NCBI GenBank assembly: GCA_020348925.1
Contig: CP070758.1
Coordinates: 1,834,030 to 1,898,029, forward strand
DNA: 64,000 nucleotides
Reading direction: 5' to 3'
Source of the DNA: Gemmatimonadota bacterium
GTDB lineage: Bacteria > JBHIER01 > G020348925
Made by a program: the position numbers and the translations under genes. The notes under the pieces were generated by a model. It was not told the origin of the DNA. It saw nothing but the letters and a program-made list of their open reading frames with translations, and did no database searches. Positions 1 to 10,700 of the stretch are shown in pieces. The number at the start of each line of letters is the position of its first letter. The stretch's first letter is position 1.

Positions 1-74
1 GGGATATCGCTGATATCCTTCAGATAATCCTCCAGCACTCTTCTGTCTTTACACACAGGAATGAAATCGGACAT
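1..74 (-). CDS. 5' end of an unidentified leftward gene (partial)
   Basis: On the minus strand an ATG at 74 opens a frame that stays open for 24 codons and runs off the window. It is preceded by a GGGAGG ribosome binding site five to six bases upstream, and a good promoter lies behind it (136-163). The first residues read MSDFIPVCKDRRVLEDYL. I do not recognise the family from so short a piece. The call rests on start, ribosome binding site and promoter occurring in the right order, not on homology. Confidence 0.5.
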   Translation of the reverse strand, partial: MSDFIPVCKDRRVLEDYLKDISDI

Positions 75-135
75 TGAGACCCTCCCAGTATTGTTCACCG
101 TACCTAAAAATCCGCTCGCAATCGTCAGACGTTAT

Positions 136-163
136 ATAATAAAGAAAAATGTGCTCATGTCAA
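136..163 (-). promoter_or_regulatory. Sigma-70-type promoter for the leftward partial gene
   Basis: Read on the minus strand this is TTGACA, a 16-base spacer, then TATTAT, running directly towards the ATG at 74. It is divergent from the promoter at 221-249. Confidence 0.55.
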
Positions 164-220
164 GATTAATGTTGTGTACCGCGGTGAAAAATTGGCAAAA
201 AGACCGACACTCAAAAAGTA

Positions 221-249
221 TTGAACAGTTCTTATGGTTTCCTTATATT
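221..249 (+). promoter_or_regulatory. Sigma-70-type promoter upstream of the N-acetyltransferase gene
   Basis: TTGAAC, a 17-base spacer and TATATT, about 60 bases before the ATG at 317. No clear operator is visible between this and the divergent promoter. Confidence 0.5.
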
Positions 250-316
250 CACACTGATGAAAAAAAGTGTTCAGGGAGAAGAGGTCCAATTGTGACCGCA
301 ATGTTATATTTACAAA

Positions 317-1222
317 ATGGATACGATAGAATCTTTTCATGGAGATCCTAAAATAATACTGGATCCTCAGCGCCACACCGATGGAGTTCGTGCCTTCATG
401 GACTATTTTGGCCTGCCACACAAGGAGCCGGGATTACGGTTCTTGGAGGAGATCCTTGTCCAATTTTCTAAAATCCCCTATGAAAACATCAGCAAAATAA
501 TAAAACTGAACAATCTCTGGGACGCTGAAACGAAAATACGATTTCCCGAGGAAATTATCGATGACCACATCTCGTATCGTCTCGGCGGAACGTGTTTTTC
601 TCTCACTTTTTTTCTCCAGACGATTCTTACCTTGAACGGCCTTTGTTGTTATCCTGTCATGGCGGACATGAGGGCCGGACGAAACATACACTGTTGCGTC
701 GTCGCAATGTTAGGGAACAGCAAGTATCTCATCGATCCTGGATACTTGCTTCACAAGCCGATGGAGATTCATTCTGAGAAACCCAGGTTCTACAGGACAG
801 AGTTTCACGGCATCGAACTCCGATTCGATTCTGATACGCAGTATTATAATCTTTTCACTTTTGACGAAAAAGAGACGAAATGGAGGTACCGTTTTCAGGA
901 CATGCCGACTCCTCCGGAGGAATTTTTGAAGCATTGGTATGCCTCCTTCTGGAAACCGACACTTCATGGCATCCTTTTGACCAAGGTCACTCAGGAAGGA
1001 CTCATTTACGTCCATAAAACCTTCATGCGGGAGACCACTTTTCAGGGAAAGCGGAACATAAATATAAAAAAGAACTACCACGCCGTCATCAATGATGTTT
1101 TCGGTATTGACCCTCGGGTTCTCGAACAGGGACAGGCTGCCCTTGAGGAGAATTTGACCAAGGAGCGAGCAATAGGCCTGTTTCCGAAAAAAGTCGGTGG
1201 ATTGAGAAACGAAACACAATAA
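317..1222 (+). CDS. Arylamine N-acetyltransferase (NAT) family protein
   Basis: NAT enzymes move an acyl group from CoA to an amine through a Cys-His-Asp triad in the cytoplasm. All three positions are visible: Cys93 in RLGGTCFS, His125 in RNIHCC and Asp140 in YLIDPGY. The segment SKIPYENISKI (about 52-62) matches the PFENL element of the family. At 301 residues the length is normal. No strong ribosome binding site precedes the ATG at 317, but the reading frame before the catalytic core would be too short from the next Met (residue 28). In some macrolactam pathways a NAT homologue releases the chain as an amide; here it sits about 1.1 kb before the NRPS locus under its own promoter, so a role in that pathway is only possible. 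Confidence 0.8.
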   Translation: MDTIESFHGDPKIILDPQRHTDGVRAFMDYFGLPHKEPGLRFLEEILVQFSKIPYENISKIIKLNNLWDAETKIRFPEEIIDDHISYRLGGTCFSLTFFLQTILTLNGLCCYPVMADMRAGRNIHCCVVAMLGNSKYLIDPGYLLHKPMEIHSEKPRFYRTEFHGIELRFDSDTQYYNLFTFDEKETKWRYRFQDMPTPPEEFLKHWYASFWKPTLHGILLTKVTQEGLIYVHKTFMRETTFQGKRNINIKKNYHAVINDVFGIDPRVLEQGQAALEENLTKERAIGLFPKKVGGLRNETQ

Positions 1223-1304
1223 CATTTTATGCCACAGTTCATACGGCCGATTCCTCAAGCGGCATACCGCCGTTCTCGAACCCCTGTCAACGCCGAAAAA
1301 AAGC

Positions 1305-1333
1305 TTGACATGGGATGAGTCGTTGTGTATTCT
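1305..1333 (+). promoter_or_regulatory. Strong sigma-70-type promoter before the DUF4416 gene
   Basis: A perfect TTGACA, a 17-base spacer and TATTCT. The leader to the ATG at 1502 would be about 160 bases, and I see no convincing structure in it. Confidence 0.6.
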
Positions 1334-1501
1334 ATGTCAAAACGGGATCTGTTTTGTGACGAAGGTGGCGCTGGGATGGTCTCAAAATGGATCCCGTCTT
1401 TCATTGGCTGAATTTTACCGAACGGCGCTTCGTCTCTTCGGAAACTCCAGTCCGGAAACGAACAATTTGGGATTTTGAAATTTGGATCTTGATTTTCAAA
1501 C

Positions 1502-2044
1502 ATGAAGCCCATCCTACCAGATCCGGTCAAGCTTTTCTTCGGTATTCTCTACAGCGATGACGAGAGGCTGAGGAGAGCGAAAGAACTCCTGCGGGAGAAA
1601 TACGGTCGGATCGACTACGAAAGCGAACCCTTTGAGTTCATCATAACGGATTACTACGCACCGGAGATGGGCTCCACCATCTCTCGTCTTTTCCTTTCCC
1701 ATGAACTCCTAATTCAGCCGGACGAGATTGCTCGAATCAAGCTCGAGTCGAACGAGATCGAGGATCTCCTCGCCCTTGCCGGAAAACGGAAGGTAAACCT
1801 CGATCCGGGATATATTGACACCTGCAAGGCGATTCTCGCTTCAGCCAAATATAATGGCCCGAAGGTTTACCTCGGTCACGGTATCTATGCCGACCTGACG
1901 CTCTATTACGAAAAGGGCACTTTTTACCCTTACCCGTGGAGTTTCCCCGACTTCAAGACCAGCCAGTACAATCATTCGTTTCTGCGTATTCGGGAACTGT
2001 ACAAAGTTCAGTTAAAAAAAGAGAGACGGGGGGGCAAGACATAG
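1502..2044 (+). CDS. DUF4416 family protein
   Basis: A 180-residue soluble protein. The opening PDPVKLFFGILYSDD, the central block NLDPGYID, and the closing YADLTLYYEKGTFYPYPWSFPDF fit the DUF4416 family, which is conserved in anaerobic and deep-branching bacteria and has no established function (it is sometimes labelled a GTP-binding protein without visible P-loop support; I see no P-loop here). It stands alone between the acetyltransferase and the NRPS locus, with its own promoter at 1305-1333. The start has no clear ribosome binding site but matches where the family begins. Confidence 0.75.
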   Translation: MKPILPDPVKLFFGILYSDDERLRRAKELLREKYGRIDYESEPFEFIITDYYAPEMGSTISRLFLSHELLIQPDEIARIKLESNEIEDLLALAGKRKVNLDPGYIDTCKAILASAKYNGPKVYLGHGIYADLTLYYEKGTFYPYPWSFPDFKTSQYNHSFLRIRELYKVQLKKERRGGKT

Positions 2045-2126
2045 TCGGTAGAGTGGGCGCCCTATTCTCCTCTCGATGATTCAAAATCGGTTTTCCCGGG
2101 CTTTTCAACGGCACAAGAGATACACC

Positions 2127-2155
2127 TTGACAAGGCATTAAAAACTTCGTAATAT
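2127..2155 (+). promoter_or_regulatory. Probable main promoter of the NRPS locus
   Basis: TTGACA, a 17-base spacer and TAATAT. It is the only good promoter between the DUF4416 stop and the first synthetase gene, and gives a leader of about 185 bases before the ATG at 2346. Confidence 0.6.
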
Positions 2156-2261
2156 AACGCTTGCATCTGCGAACACGTCTCAGGACTTCTCTGGTGATCT
2201 CGAAATATTTGGTGAGAATTTCTGATACGGTTCCATAATTTCAGCGTTGTTGCGGACGGTT

Positions 2262-2284
2262 CCTGTTCCCCTTAGGGAAACAGG
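2262..2284 (+). promoter_or_regulatory. Hairpin in the leader of the NRPS operon
   Basis: CCTGTTCCC and GGGAAACAGG form a nine-pair stem with one bulged A around a CTTA loop. No run of T follows, so it is not a simple terminator. It could stabilise or regulate the leader transcript. Confidence 0.35.
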
Positions 2285-2345
2285 AGTGGAGGTACCGATC
2301 CGAATTATCGTTAGGCGGACTGATAACCGACCCGGGTGATGTCTT

Positions 2346-4235
2346 ATGACTGGCGAGTATGAAATAAAAAACGGTTCTCGTGACGAATCAAAGAATGGTT
2401 GCAGGATGTCGAACGTCTTCAATCTGGTGAACGTCCGTGCTGATCAAAATCCCGAAGCCGTTGCCATTTCCGCCCCTGGACGCGGCCCGCTGACTTACGG
2501 TGGTCTGCGTAACCTCCTCGACCGTGTCGTCCGAAGGCTCAATGAAATGGGGGTGGGACGCAACGACCGGGTCGCTATTGTACTTCCCAATGGTCCTGAG
2601 ATGGCGACAGCCTTTCTGGCAGTATCCGCCGGGGCAACCAGTGCACCACTCAACCCAGTGTATGGTCCTGAAGAGTTCGACTTTTATCTGTCTGATCTCC
2701 AGGCCAAGGCACTCGTTATTCAAAGCGGGATGGATTCTCCGGCGAGAGGGGTGGCCGAAGAGCGCGGCATTGCTCTCATTGAGCTTTCGCCCGAGAAGGC
2801 GGCCGAGGCAGGTCTCTTCACCTTAGGGGGAGACCCAGCGATCCCTTCGGATCACGGTGGATGGGCACAGCCCGGGGATGTGGCTTTGATCCTGCACACC
2901 TCCGGGACAACGTCTCGACCGAAAATCGTTCCGCTCACAGGAGCCAATATCTGTACGTCCGCTCACAACACTCGATCCGCACTTGATCTGGCCGAGAGTG
3001 ATCGCTGTCTGAACGTCATGCCACTGTTTCATATTCACGGTCTCATCGGTGCGACGCTCTCGTCCCTGGCGGCAGGTGCAGAAATTGTATGTACACCGGG
3101 CTTTGATGCACTCAGGTTCTTTGAGTGGATGGAGGCCTTCCGACCGACCTGGTACACAGCAGTGCCCACCATGCATCAGGCCATCCTTGAGCAAGTCAAA
3201 AAAACCCAGGAAATTATCGAGCGCAGCCCGCTTCGATTTATTCGTTCCTGCTCCGCCTCTCTGCCGCCTCAGGTCATGATGGAGCTTGAACAGAAGTTCA
3301 ATGTGCCCGTCATTGAATCCTACGGCATGACCGAAGCATCGCATCAGATGGCCAGCAACCCCCTACCGCCGGGAAGGCGAAAACCCGGCTCGGTGGGTGT
3401 CGCGGCGGGCCCGGAGGTGGCCGTCTTCGACGAGGCCGGCCACTCGCTGCCCCAGGGCGAGACAGGTGAGGTTGTCATTCGCGGGCCGAACGTAACAGCG
3501 GGGTACGAGAACAATCCGGAGGCGAATAAAGCCGGGTTCACCAACGGTTGGTTTCGAACAGGCGATCAGGGCTATTTTGATACCGATGGCTACCTCTTCC
3601 TGACGGGCCGCATCAAGGAGATTATTAATCGGGGCGGCGAGAAAGTAGCCCCGAGGGAGGTTGATGAAGCCCTCCTGGCTCACCCAGCTGTGACCCAGGC
3701 CGTCACCTTCCCGGTTCCCCATTCCACACTCGGTGAGGATGTGGCCGTGGCTCTTGTGCTGCGAAAGAACACTTCGGCCACGGAGAAGGAGATGCGGCAG
3801 TTCGCTCTGACCCGTCTCGCCCATTTTAAAGTACCCAGCCAAATTGTTTTTGTGGATGAAATACCCAAAGGTCCGACGGGAAAGCTGCAGAGGATCGGCC
3901 TGGCTGAAAAGTTGGCTTCGAAACTCAGAGCAGAATATGTCGCACCCAGGGATCAAGCCGAAAAAACCCTGGCGAACATCTGGGCGGAGGTCCTCGGTCC
4001 CGAGCGAATCGGAGTGAATGATAACTTTTTCAGACTGGGTGGCAACTCCCTGCTGGCTGCACAGGTCGTTTCCCGGGTGCGCAAGGTGTTCCAGGTGGAG
4101 TTATCAGTGGAGACAGTCTTCAAGGATCCAACGTTGGGGGGGCAAGCCTCGCTTATTGCGGATTTGATCATGAAGGAGATAGAAGAGATGAGTGAAGAGG
4201 ATGCGCGGCGGCTCACCGAGGAATCGTCTGACTGA
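2346..4235 (+). CDS. Loading protein: acyl-CoA-synthetase-like adenylation domain plus carrier domain
   Basis: An ANL-family adenylation domain (about residues 20-530) activates an acid as acyl-AMP and loads it on the fused carrier domain (about 540-610, modified Ser in RLGGNSLLAA). The ATP motif is LHTSGTTSRPK. The core MPLFHIHGLI, then WYTAVPTMHQ, FIRSCSASLPP and GMTEASHQMASNPLPPG is the pattern of oxalyl-CoA synthetase/Pcs60-type enzymes, not of amino acid A domains, so the substrate is likely a small or dicarboxylic acid without an amino group. The C-terminal IEEMSEEDARRL resembles short docking tails of NRPS subunits. There is no condensation domain, as expected for a starter. An internal Met at 2406 is an alternative start. 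The next gene begins 45 bases on. Confidence 0.85.
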   Translation: MTGEYEIKNGSRDESKNGCRMSNVFNLVNVRADQNPEAVAISAPGRGPLTYGGLRNLLDRVVRRLNEMGVGRNDRVAIVLPNGPEMATAFLAVSAGATSAPLNPVYGPEEFDFYLSDLQAKALVIQSGMDSPARGVAEERGIALIELSPEKAAEAGLFTLGGDPAIPSDHGGWAQPGDVALILHTSGTTSRPKIVPLTGANICTSAHNTRSALDLAESDRCLNVMPLFHIHGLIGATLSSLAAGAEIVCTPGFDALRFFEWMEAFRPTWYTAVPTMHQAILEQVKKTQEIIERSPLRFIRSCSASLPPQVMMELEQKFNVPVIESYGMTEASHQMASNPLPPGRRKPGSVGVAAGPEVAVFDEAGHSLPQGETGEVVIRGPNVTAGYENNPEANKAGFTNGWFRTGDQGYFDTDGYLFLTGRIKEIINRGGEKVAPREVDEALLAHPAVTQAVTFPVPHSTLGEDVAVALVLRKNTSATEKEMRQFALTRLAHFKVPSQIVFVDEIPKGPTGKLQRIGLAEKLASKLRAEYVAPRDQAEKTLANIWAEVLGPERIGVNDNFFRLGGNSLLAAQVVSRVRKVFQVELSVETVFKDPTLGGQASLIADLIMKEIEEMSEEDARRLTEESSD

Positions 4236-4280
4236 TGGTAGGAGATTGATGCTCGAGAGCATCACAAAGTGGAAGAAGAG

Positions 4281-7200
4281 ATGAAAAGGGATCGACCAAG
4301 AGACTCCTCGCTGTCGGAGCATCGAAAAAACCGAGTCAGTAACCTCTCCCAGGCCAAACAGACCCTGCTCGAAAGACGACTCAAGGGTGAGACGGTGGAC
4401 ACTTCCGAATCCCGGTCCATTCAACGGCGTCCGGATCGGCAGACGTTCCCTCTCTCCTTCGCTCAGGAGCGTTTCTGGTTTCTGGACCAGTTGGAGCCCG
4501 GCAGCCCGGCCTATAACCGCCCTTTCGCTCTTCGTCTTACCGGTCCCCTCAATGTTGCAATGTTGACCCAGATTCTCAACGAGATTCTGAGACGACATGA
4601 GGTTTTGCGTGCCACCTATACAGCGGTTGAGGGGAGGCCGGTTCAAACCATTGCTCCGGCCGAACCCGTGAACGTGCCGGTGATCGATATCAGCGGTCTC
4701 CCTGCCGGTGAGCGGGAGTCTCGGGCGAAGGCACTGGCCGCTGAAGAGGCGCAAAGATCTCTTGATCTGGCCCGTGGAACTATTCTGCGGGCGACGCTGC
4801 TCCGTTTGGGGGAAGAGGAGCACGTGTTGCTGTTGGTGATCCACCACATCGGTTTTGATGCCTGGTCGGCTCACGTGCTTACGCGGGAGGTCGCAACCCT
4901 CTACGAGGCATTTGCCTCGGGGAGGGCATCACCACTTTCTGAATTGCCCATTCAGTACGCCGATTATGCCGACTGGCAGAGGCAGTGGATGCAGGGCGAC
5001 ATCTTAGAGAAACAACTTGCCTATTGGCAGCAGAGGCTCGCCGATGCCCCACCTTCATTGGACCTGCTCACGGATTACCCTCGACCTTCGACTCAGACTT
5101 ACAGGGGTGCACGCCTACTCCTGGCGTTGCCCTCTTTCTTGGTAGACTCACTCAAGGCTCTTGGCCTAAGGGAGGATGTCACCCTATTCATGACATTACT
5201 GGCAGCTTTTAAAGTCCTCCTGCACCGGTACACGGGTCAGGAGGACATTGTTCTGGGAACTCCTATTGCCGGTCGCACCCATGTGGAGACGGAGCAATTG
5301 ATCGGGTTCTTCATCAATACGCTGGTCCTTCGGTCCGATCTCTCGGGCAATCCCAGTTATCGAGAACTCCTGGGTCGAGTCCGCGAGATGGCATTAGGAG
5401 CGTATGCCCACCAGGACCTGCCCTTCGAGAAGCTGGTGGAGGAGTTGCAGCCGGAGCGGAATCTGAGGAGCACGCCATTTTTTCAGGTGATGTTCAATTT
5501 GGAGAATATCCCTGAGAGGGCGATCGAGGTACAAGAATTACGCATTGAAGAATTTGAGTTTGACTCTGGGATACAGCCTTTTGAAATAACTCTGGAGATT
5601 GTTGAAAAAGAGGGACATCTCTCCTGTTCATTCGGTTACAGGACCGATCTTTTTGATGCGTCCACCGTAAAACGGATGTCGGTCCATTATCGGACCCTGC
5701 TGGAGGGAATCATCGCTGATCCGAATCAACGTATCGGAATGTTGCCGCTGTTGTCAGCCGCTGAGCGGCATCAATTGCTGGTGGAGTGGAACGACACAGA
5801 GACGGACTATGCCCGGGAGGCCTGCATCCATCACTTGTTTGAGGCCCAGGTGGAGCGGACACCAGAGGCAGTTGCGGTTGTGTTTGAGGAGCAGCAAATG
5901 ACGTACGGCGAGCTCAACGCCCGGGCCAATCAGCTGGCTCATTATCTCATTAAGAGAGGCGTCGGCCCGGAGGTTGTAGTAGGCATCTGTGCGGAGCGCT
6001 CACTGGAGATGGTCGTAGGGCTGTGGGGTGTTCTCAAGGCAGGAGGAGCATATGTTCCCTTGGATCCCACCTATCCAAAGGAGCGGTTGGCCTTCATGCT
6101 GGAGGACAGCCGACCCCAGGTGGTGGTGTCCCAACAGCGGCTGCCTGAGCGTCTTCCTCAGAACAACATCCATACGCTGTGCCTGGATTCGGAGTGGGAA
6201 ACCATTGATCGAGAGAATAGGAACAATCCCAGGTGCGATGTCAAGGCCCATCATCTCGCCTACATCATCTACACCTCAGGATCAACCGGAAAGCCCAAAG
6301 GAGTCATGATCGAGCACCGGTCACTGGTCAACCACACCCAAGCCGCAGGCGGGGAATACGATCTCAATCCGGATGACCGCGTTCTGCAGTTTGCCTCAAT
6401 AAGTTTCGATTTCAGTGCGGATGAGATCTATCCGTGTCTCACCCGTGGGGCAACCCTGGTGCTGCGGACGAATGCAATGATCCATTCTATCAAAAATTTC
6501 CTTCAAAAATGCCAGGCGTGGGCCATAACCGTCTTGGACTTGCCCACAGCATACTGGCATGAATTGACCTCCGTCTGTTCTTCTGAAGAACTGAGGCTGC
6601 CATCCTCCGTTCGCCTGGTGATAACCGGGGGAGAGCGAGCCCTTCCAGAGAGGGTGAACCAATGGTTGCTCACCGCAGGCGGAAATGTACGCTTCCTGAA
6701 CGGCTACGGTCCGACGGAAACAACCGTTCATGCTTCTTTGTGGGAACTGCCCAGGGCTACCAAGAGAGAAGCGGAATGGACAGAGGTACCAATTGGGCGG
6801 CCCAAGAGTAATATTCAAATATACCTCCTTGATCCATATCTGCAGCCGGTTCCCATCGGCGTAACAGGGGAATTTTTCATCGGCGGCGTTGGTCTGGCCC
6901 GCGGGTATCTCAACAGACCGCGTCTGACTGAGGAGAAGTTCGTCCCGAATCCTTTCAGCCCTAAGCAGGGCTCGCGTCTTTACAGAACAGGGGACTTGGG
7001 CCGTTATCTGCCTGACGGCAACATCGAGTTTCTGGGCCGCACGGATCACCAGGTGAAGATCCGGGGATTCCGCATCGAACTCGGTGAAATCGAGTCGGTA
7101 CTGAGAAAACATCCGCTGGTGCGGGAGGTCGTCGTTTTGGCTGCCGAGCATGAACATGGTGACAGACGCCTGGTCGCTTATATAGTGCCGACTCAGGGTG

Positions 7201-7700
7201 CGACTCTCCCGGTCAGTGAGCTGCGGGATTTTGTGCATAAGAAGCTGCCCGAGTATATGATGCCTTCGATGTTTGTGACTCTGGACACTTTGCCTCTGAC
7301 GCCCAACGACAAAGTCGATCGGGGGGGGTTACCGAAACCTAATTGGACCAAACGCGATTCGGATGTCCCTTTTGAAAAACCTCGTACTAATGTTGAAGCA
7401 GCTGTGGCGGAGATCTGGAGCAAGATTCTGGGGGTCGAGCAGGTGAGTGTCCATGACAACTTTTTCAATCTGGGGGGTCATTCTCTGTTGGCAACACGCG
7501 TTGTCTCAAGGATAGTCGATGTCCTCCAGGTGGAATTACCCCTGCGATCCCTCTTTGAATCGCCCACAGTGGCTCAGCTTGGAGCCGTCATAGACAAGGT
7601 GAAGGGTACGAGTATCAAGCCCGCAACACCACCCATCGTGCCTGTCTCAAGAAAAAGATACAGAATGAGACGATCCCCTTCGGGGGAGCTGTTGAAATGA
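4281..7700 (+). CDS. NRPS elongation module, C-A-T
   Basis: One module: an N-terminal linker with the common LSQAKQTLLERRLKG helix, a condensation domain (about 55-490), an adenylation domain (about 515-1000) and a carrier domain (about 1030-1100, Ser near 1068 in NLGGHSLLAT). The condensation motif is HHIGFDA: catalytic His and Asp present, final Gly replaced by Ala. ATP motif IYTSGSTGKPK, core motif NGYGPTETT. By-eye alignment to GrsA gives pocket residues D-F-D-D-I-G-G-V-H plus the A10 Lys; I do not assign a substrate. The tail PPIVPVSRKR looks like half of a linker between modules. I chose ATG 4281, with GGAAG five bases before it, over GTG 4269. The stop overlaps the next start (ATGA). 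Confidence 0.9.
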   Translation: MKRDRPRDSSLSEHRKNRVSNLSQAKQTLLERRLKGETVDTSESRSIQRRPDRQTFPLSFAQERFWFLDQLEPGSPAYNRPFALRLTGPLNVAMLTQILNEILRRHEVLRATYTAVEGRPVQTIAPAEPVNVPVIDISGLPAGERESRAKALAAEEAQRSLDLARGTILRATLLRLGEEEHVLLLVIHHIGFDAWSAHVLTREVATLYEAFASGRASPLSELPIQYADYADWQRQWMQGDILEKQLAYWQQRLADAPPSLDLLTDYPRPSTQTYRGARLLLALPSFLVDSLKALGLREDVTLFMTLLAAFKVLLHRYTGQEDIVLGTPIAGRTHVETEQLIGFFINTLVLRSDLSGNPSYRELLGRVREMALGAYAHQDLPFEKLVEELQPERNLRSTPFFQVMFNLENIPERAIEVQELRIEEFEFDSGIQPFEITLEIVEKEGHLSCSFGYRTDLFDASTVKRMSVHYRTLLEGIIADPNQRIGMLPLLSAAERHQLLVEWNDTETDYAREACIHHLFEAQVERTPEAVAVVFEEQQMTYGELNARANQLAHYLIKRGVGPEVVVGICAERSLEMVVGLWGVLKAGGAYVPLDPTYPKERLAFMLEDSRPQVVVSQQRLPERLPQNNIHTLCLDSEWETIDRENRNNPRCDVKAHHLAYIIYTSGSTGKPKGVMIEHRSLVNHTQAAGGEYDLNPDDRVLQFASISFDFSADEIYPCLTRGATLVLRTNAMIHSIKNFLQKCQAWAITVLDLPTAYWHELTSVCSSEELRLPSSVRLVITGGERALPERVNQWLLTAGGNVRFLNGYGPTETTVHASLWELPRATKREAEWTEVPIGRPKSNIQIYLLDPYLQPVPIGVTGEFFIGGVGLARGYLNRPRLTEEKFVPNPFSPKQGSRLYRTGDLGRYLPDGNIEFLGRTDHQVKIRGFRIELGEIESVLRKHPLVREVVVLAAEHEHGDRRLVAYIVPTQGATLPVSELRDFVHKKLPEYMMPSMFVTLDTLPLTPNDKVDRGGLPKPNWTKRDSDVPFEKPRTNVEAAVAEIWSKILGVEQVSVHDNFFNLGGHSLLATRVVSRIVDVLQVELPLRSLFESPTVAQLGAVIDKVKGTSIKPATPPIVPVSRKRYRMRRSPSGELLK

Positions 7701-10700
7701 GCGGTGATCAACGAGCCGTCGGGAAGGTTCAATTTACACCCATAATGACTCCTGTTTCAAACAAGGAAGCTCACGAATATTCGGAGGAGGTGTTCGTCTT
7801 TCCCACCTCCTTCGCCCAGCAGCGGCTGTGGTTCCTTGACCGGTTGGAGCCCCAGAGTCCTGCCTATAATATCCCGATTGCCCTTCGTCTGAAGGGTCGG
7901 CTCAATGTGAGGGCACTGGAGCGCAGTTTCAATGAGATCGTGAGACGTCATGAAGTGCTGCGGACGACCTTTGCCGAGATGGACGGTCAACCCGTCCAAG
8001 TTATAGCTCCAAGCTTGCGTTGGAGACTGAAGCTGGTTGACGTGCAAGAGTTGCCCGAAGCAGACCGGGAGATCGAAACCCGCCGTCTGGCTGCCGAGGA
8101 GGCTCAAAGGCCCTTCGATTTGGCTCAAGGACCCCTCTTGAGGACGACCCTGGTACGGCTGAAAGAAAAAGAGCACGTTCTGCTCTTGACCGTGCACCAC
8201 ATCGTCTCGGACGGTTGGTCCACGGGGATCCTCTTCCGAGAGATTTCGGTCTTCTATGAATCTTTTTCCGCAGGGAAAACTTCGCCGCTCTCTGAGTTGC
8301 CTATCCAATACGCCGACTTCGCCGTGTGGCAGCGGGAATGGCTGCAGGGGGAGACTTTGGAGGCACAGCTCTCCTATTGGAGAGAGCAACTTGCCGGCGC
8401 ACCTCCATCGCTGGAGTTCCCCACTGATCGCCCCCGGCCTCTCATGCAGACGTATCGAGGTACACGCCAATTTCTGGTGCTGTCCGAGAAACTGACGGAG
8501 ACGATCAAGGCGCTGAGCCAGCGGGCGGAGGTTACCCCTTTCATGACGCTACTGGCGGCGTTTTCAGTTCTGCTCAAGCGCTATACCGGCCAGGACGACA
8601 TTGTCGTGGGTACCCCCATCGCGGGTCGGAACCGGCCTGAGATCGAGGGATTGATCGGATTCTTTGTGAACACCCTGGTGATGCGAACCGACCTTTCGGG
8701 AAACCCCGGTTTTCTGGAGGTGCTTGGTCGGGTCCGAGAGGTATGTTTGGGGGCATACGCCCACCAGGATGTGCCTTTCGAGAAGCTGGTTGAGGAACTT
8801 CGGCCAGAGCGAAATCTCACTCAGTCGCCCATGTTTCAGGTGATGTTCGTCCTCCAGAATGCGACGGATTCCGCACTGGAACTCAAGGACGTGACATTGA
8901 ATTCACTGGAAGTGGACACCGGGACAGCCAAATTTGATCTGGCCCTCTCGGTCATCGATGGTGCGGAGGGACTGAATGGAATATTGTATTACAACACCGA
9001 CCTATTCGATGCTCCCACTATCAACCGGATCCTGAAACATTATGAGAACTTGTTGGAAGGTATTGTTGCCGATCCCGAGCAGACGGTCTCGACATTGCCC
9101 CTCTTGACGGAAACCGAGCGGAACCGGATTCTGGTGGAGTGGAATGATACGGTTACTGACTATCCTTCCACATCCTGCATCCATCAACTGTTTGAGGCTC
9201 AGGTCGAGCGAACACCCGAGGCCATTGCGGTACAATGTGAGAAGAAGCAGTTGACGTATCGTGAGCTGAACGCGCGGGCCAATCAACTGGCCCACTACCT
9301 CCAGACACATGGGGTCGCTCCCGAAGTATTGGTAGGCATCTGCCTCGAGCCTTCGTTGGACATGGTGGTGGGGATGCTGGGTATTCTCAAGGCAGGGGGA
9401 GCCTATGTGCCCTTGGACCCGGCCTATCCAAAGGAGCGCTTAACCTTCATGCTATCGGACTCTGGAGCGTCCATACTCTTGACCCACAAAACACTTTCAG
9501 ATAACCTGCCAGAACACCATGCCAGGTCCATTTTCCTCGATTCCGACTTGATTCGTATATCTCAAGAAGAGATGGGCAATCCCGTCTGCGGGGCGACAGC
9601 CTGGAACCTGGCCTATCTCATCTATACTTCGGGTACGACAGGCCTACCCAAAGGGGTGTTGATCGAGCACAGGGGTTTGTGCAATCTTGTCGAATCCGTT
9701 AAACATTACATAGGGCTCAAGCCGGGAAGACGTGTCCTCCTGAGCTACTCCTTCGGCTTTGATGCATCAGCGAACCCCATATTTACGACCCTCTGTTCTG
9801 GGGCGACCATCTATCTGGCCCCCGCGAATTTCCTCCTGCGCGGAACCGGTATATTTCAAACCATGCGCCATCAGGCCATTACGGACGCATTCTTTCCACC
9901 GTCCTTTTTGGCCGCCCTCCCCTTTGAACCTCTGCCTCTCCTACAGACGCTCACCGTCGGCGCCGAAGCCTGTCCTGCCGTGGTCATATCCCGGTGGGCT
10001 CCAGGTCGGCGATTCTTCAATGCTTACGGACCGACGGAAGCAACGATCCGTGCCACCGTGGCTGAATGCACGGGAGACGATTGGAGGCCAACCATCGGTC
10101 GCCCAATCGCCAACACGCAGGTCTACATCCTGGATCGCCATCTCCAACCAGTGCCCATCGGGGTGCCCGGTGAGCTGCATATTGGGGGAGTGGGCTTGGC
10201 CCGGGGGTATCAGAACCAGCCGGAGCTGACGGCTGAAAAGTTCATCCCGAATCCCTTCGGCGACGAGCCAGGAGCACGCCTCTACAAAACCGGTGATCTG
10301 GCGCGCTCTATGCCGGACGGCACCATTGATTTCCTGGGGCGCTTCGACCATCAAGTGAAAATCCGCGGGTCCCGCATAGAGTTAGGGGAAATTGAGACGA
10401 CGCTGGGCCAGCATCCAGCGGTGCGGGAGGTGGTTGTCACAGTTCAGGCGCATGAGTCCGGTGACAATCGCCTGGTAGCATATGTGGTTGCAGATCAGCA
10501 CACGGCTCCCACAGTACGTGAATTACGGAGTTTTCTGCAGGAGAAGTTGCCCGAATATATGGTGCCCTCAACATTTGTGATGCTGGCTGGATTACCCCTG
10601 ACACCCCACGGTAAAGTGGACCGCCAGGCGCTTCCAGCACCTGATCGGATTACATCCGACCTGGAGAGAACATTCATTCGTGCTCGGGATGCGCTGGAAT

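Noticed and set aside
61-351. 96-codon frame on the + strand at the window start
   Set aside because: It overlaps the leftward promoter and both possible gene starts, has low-quality protein-like content, and ends inside the acetyltransferase gene.
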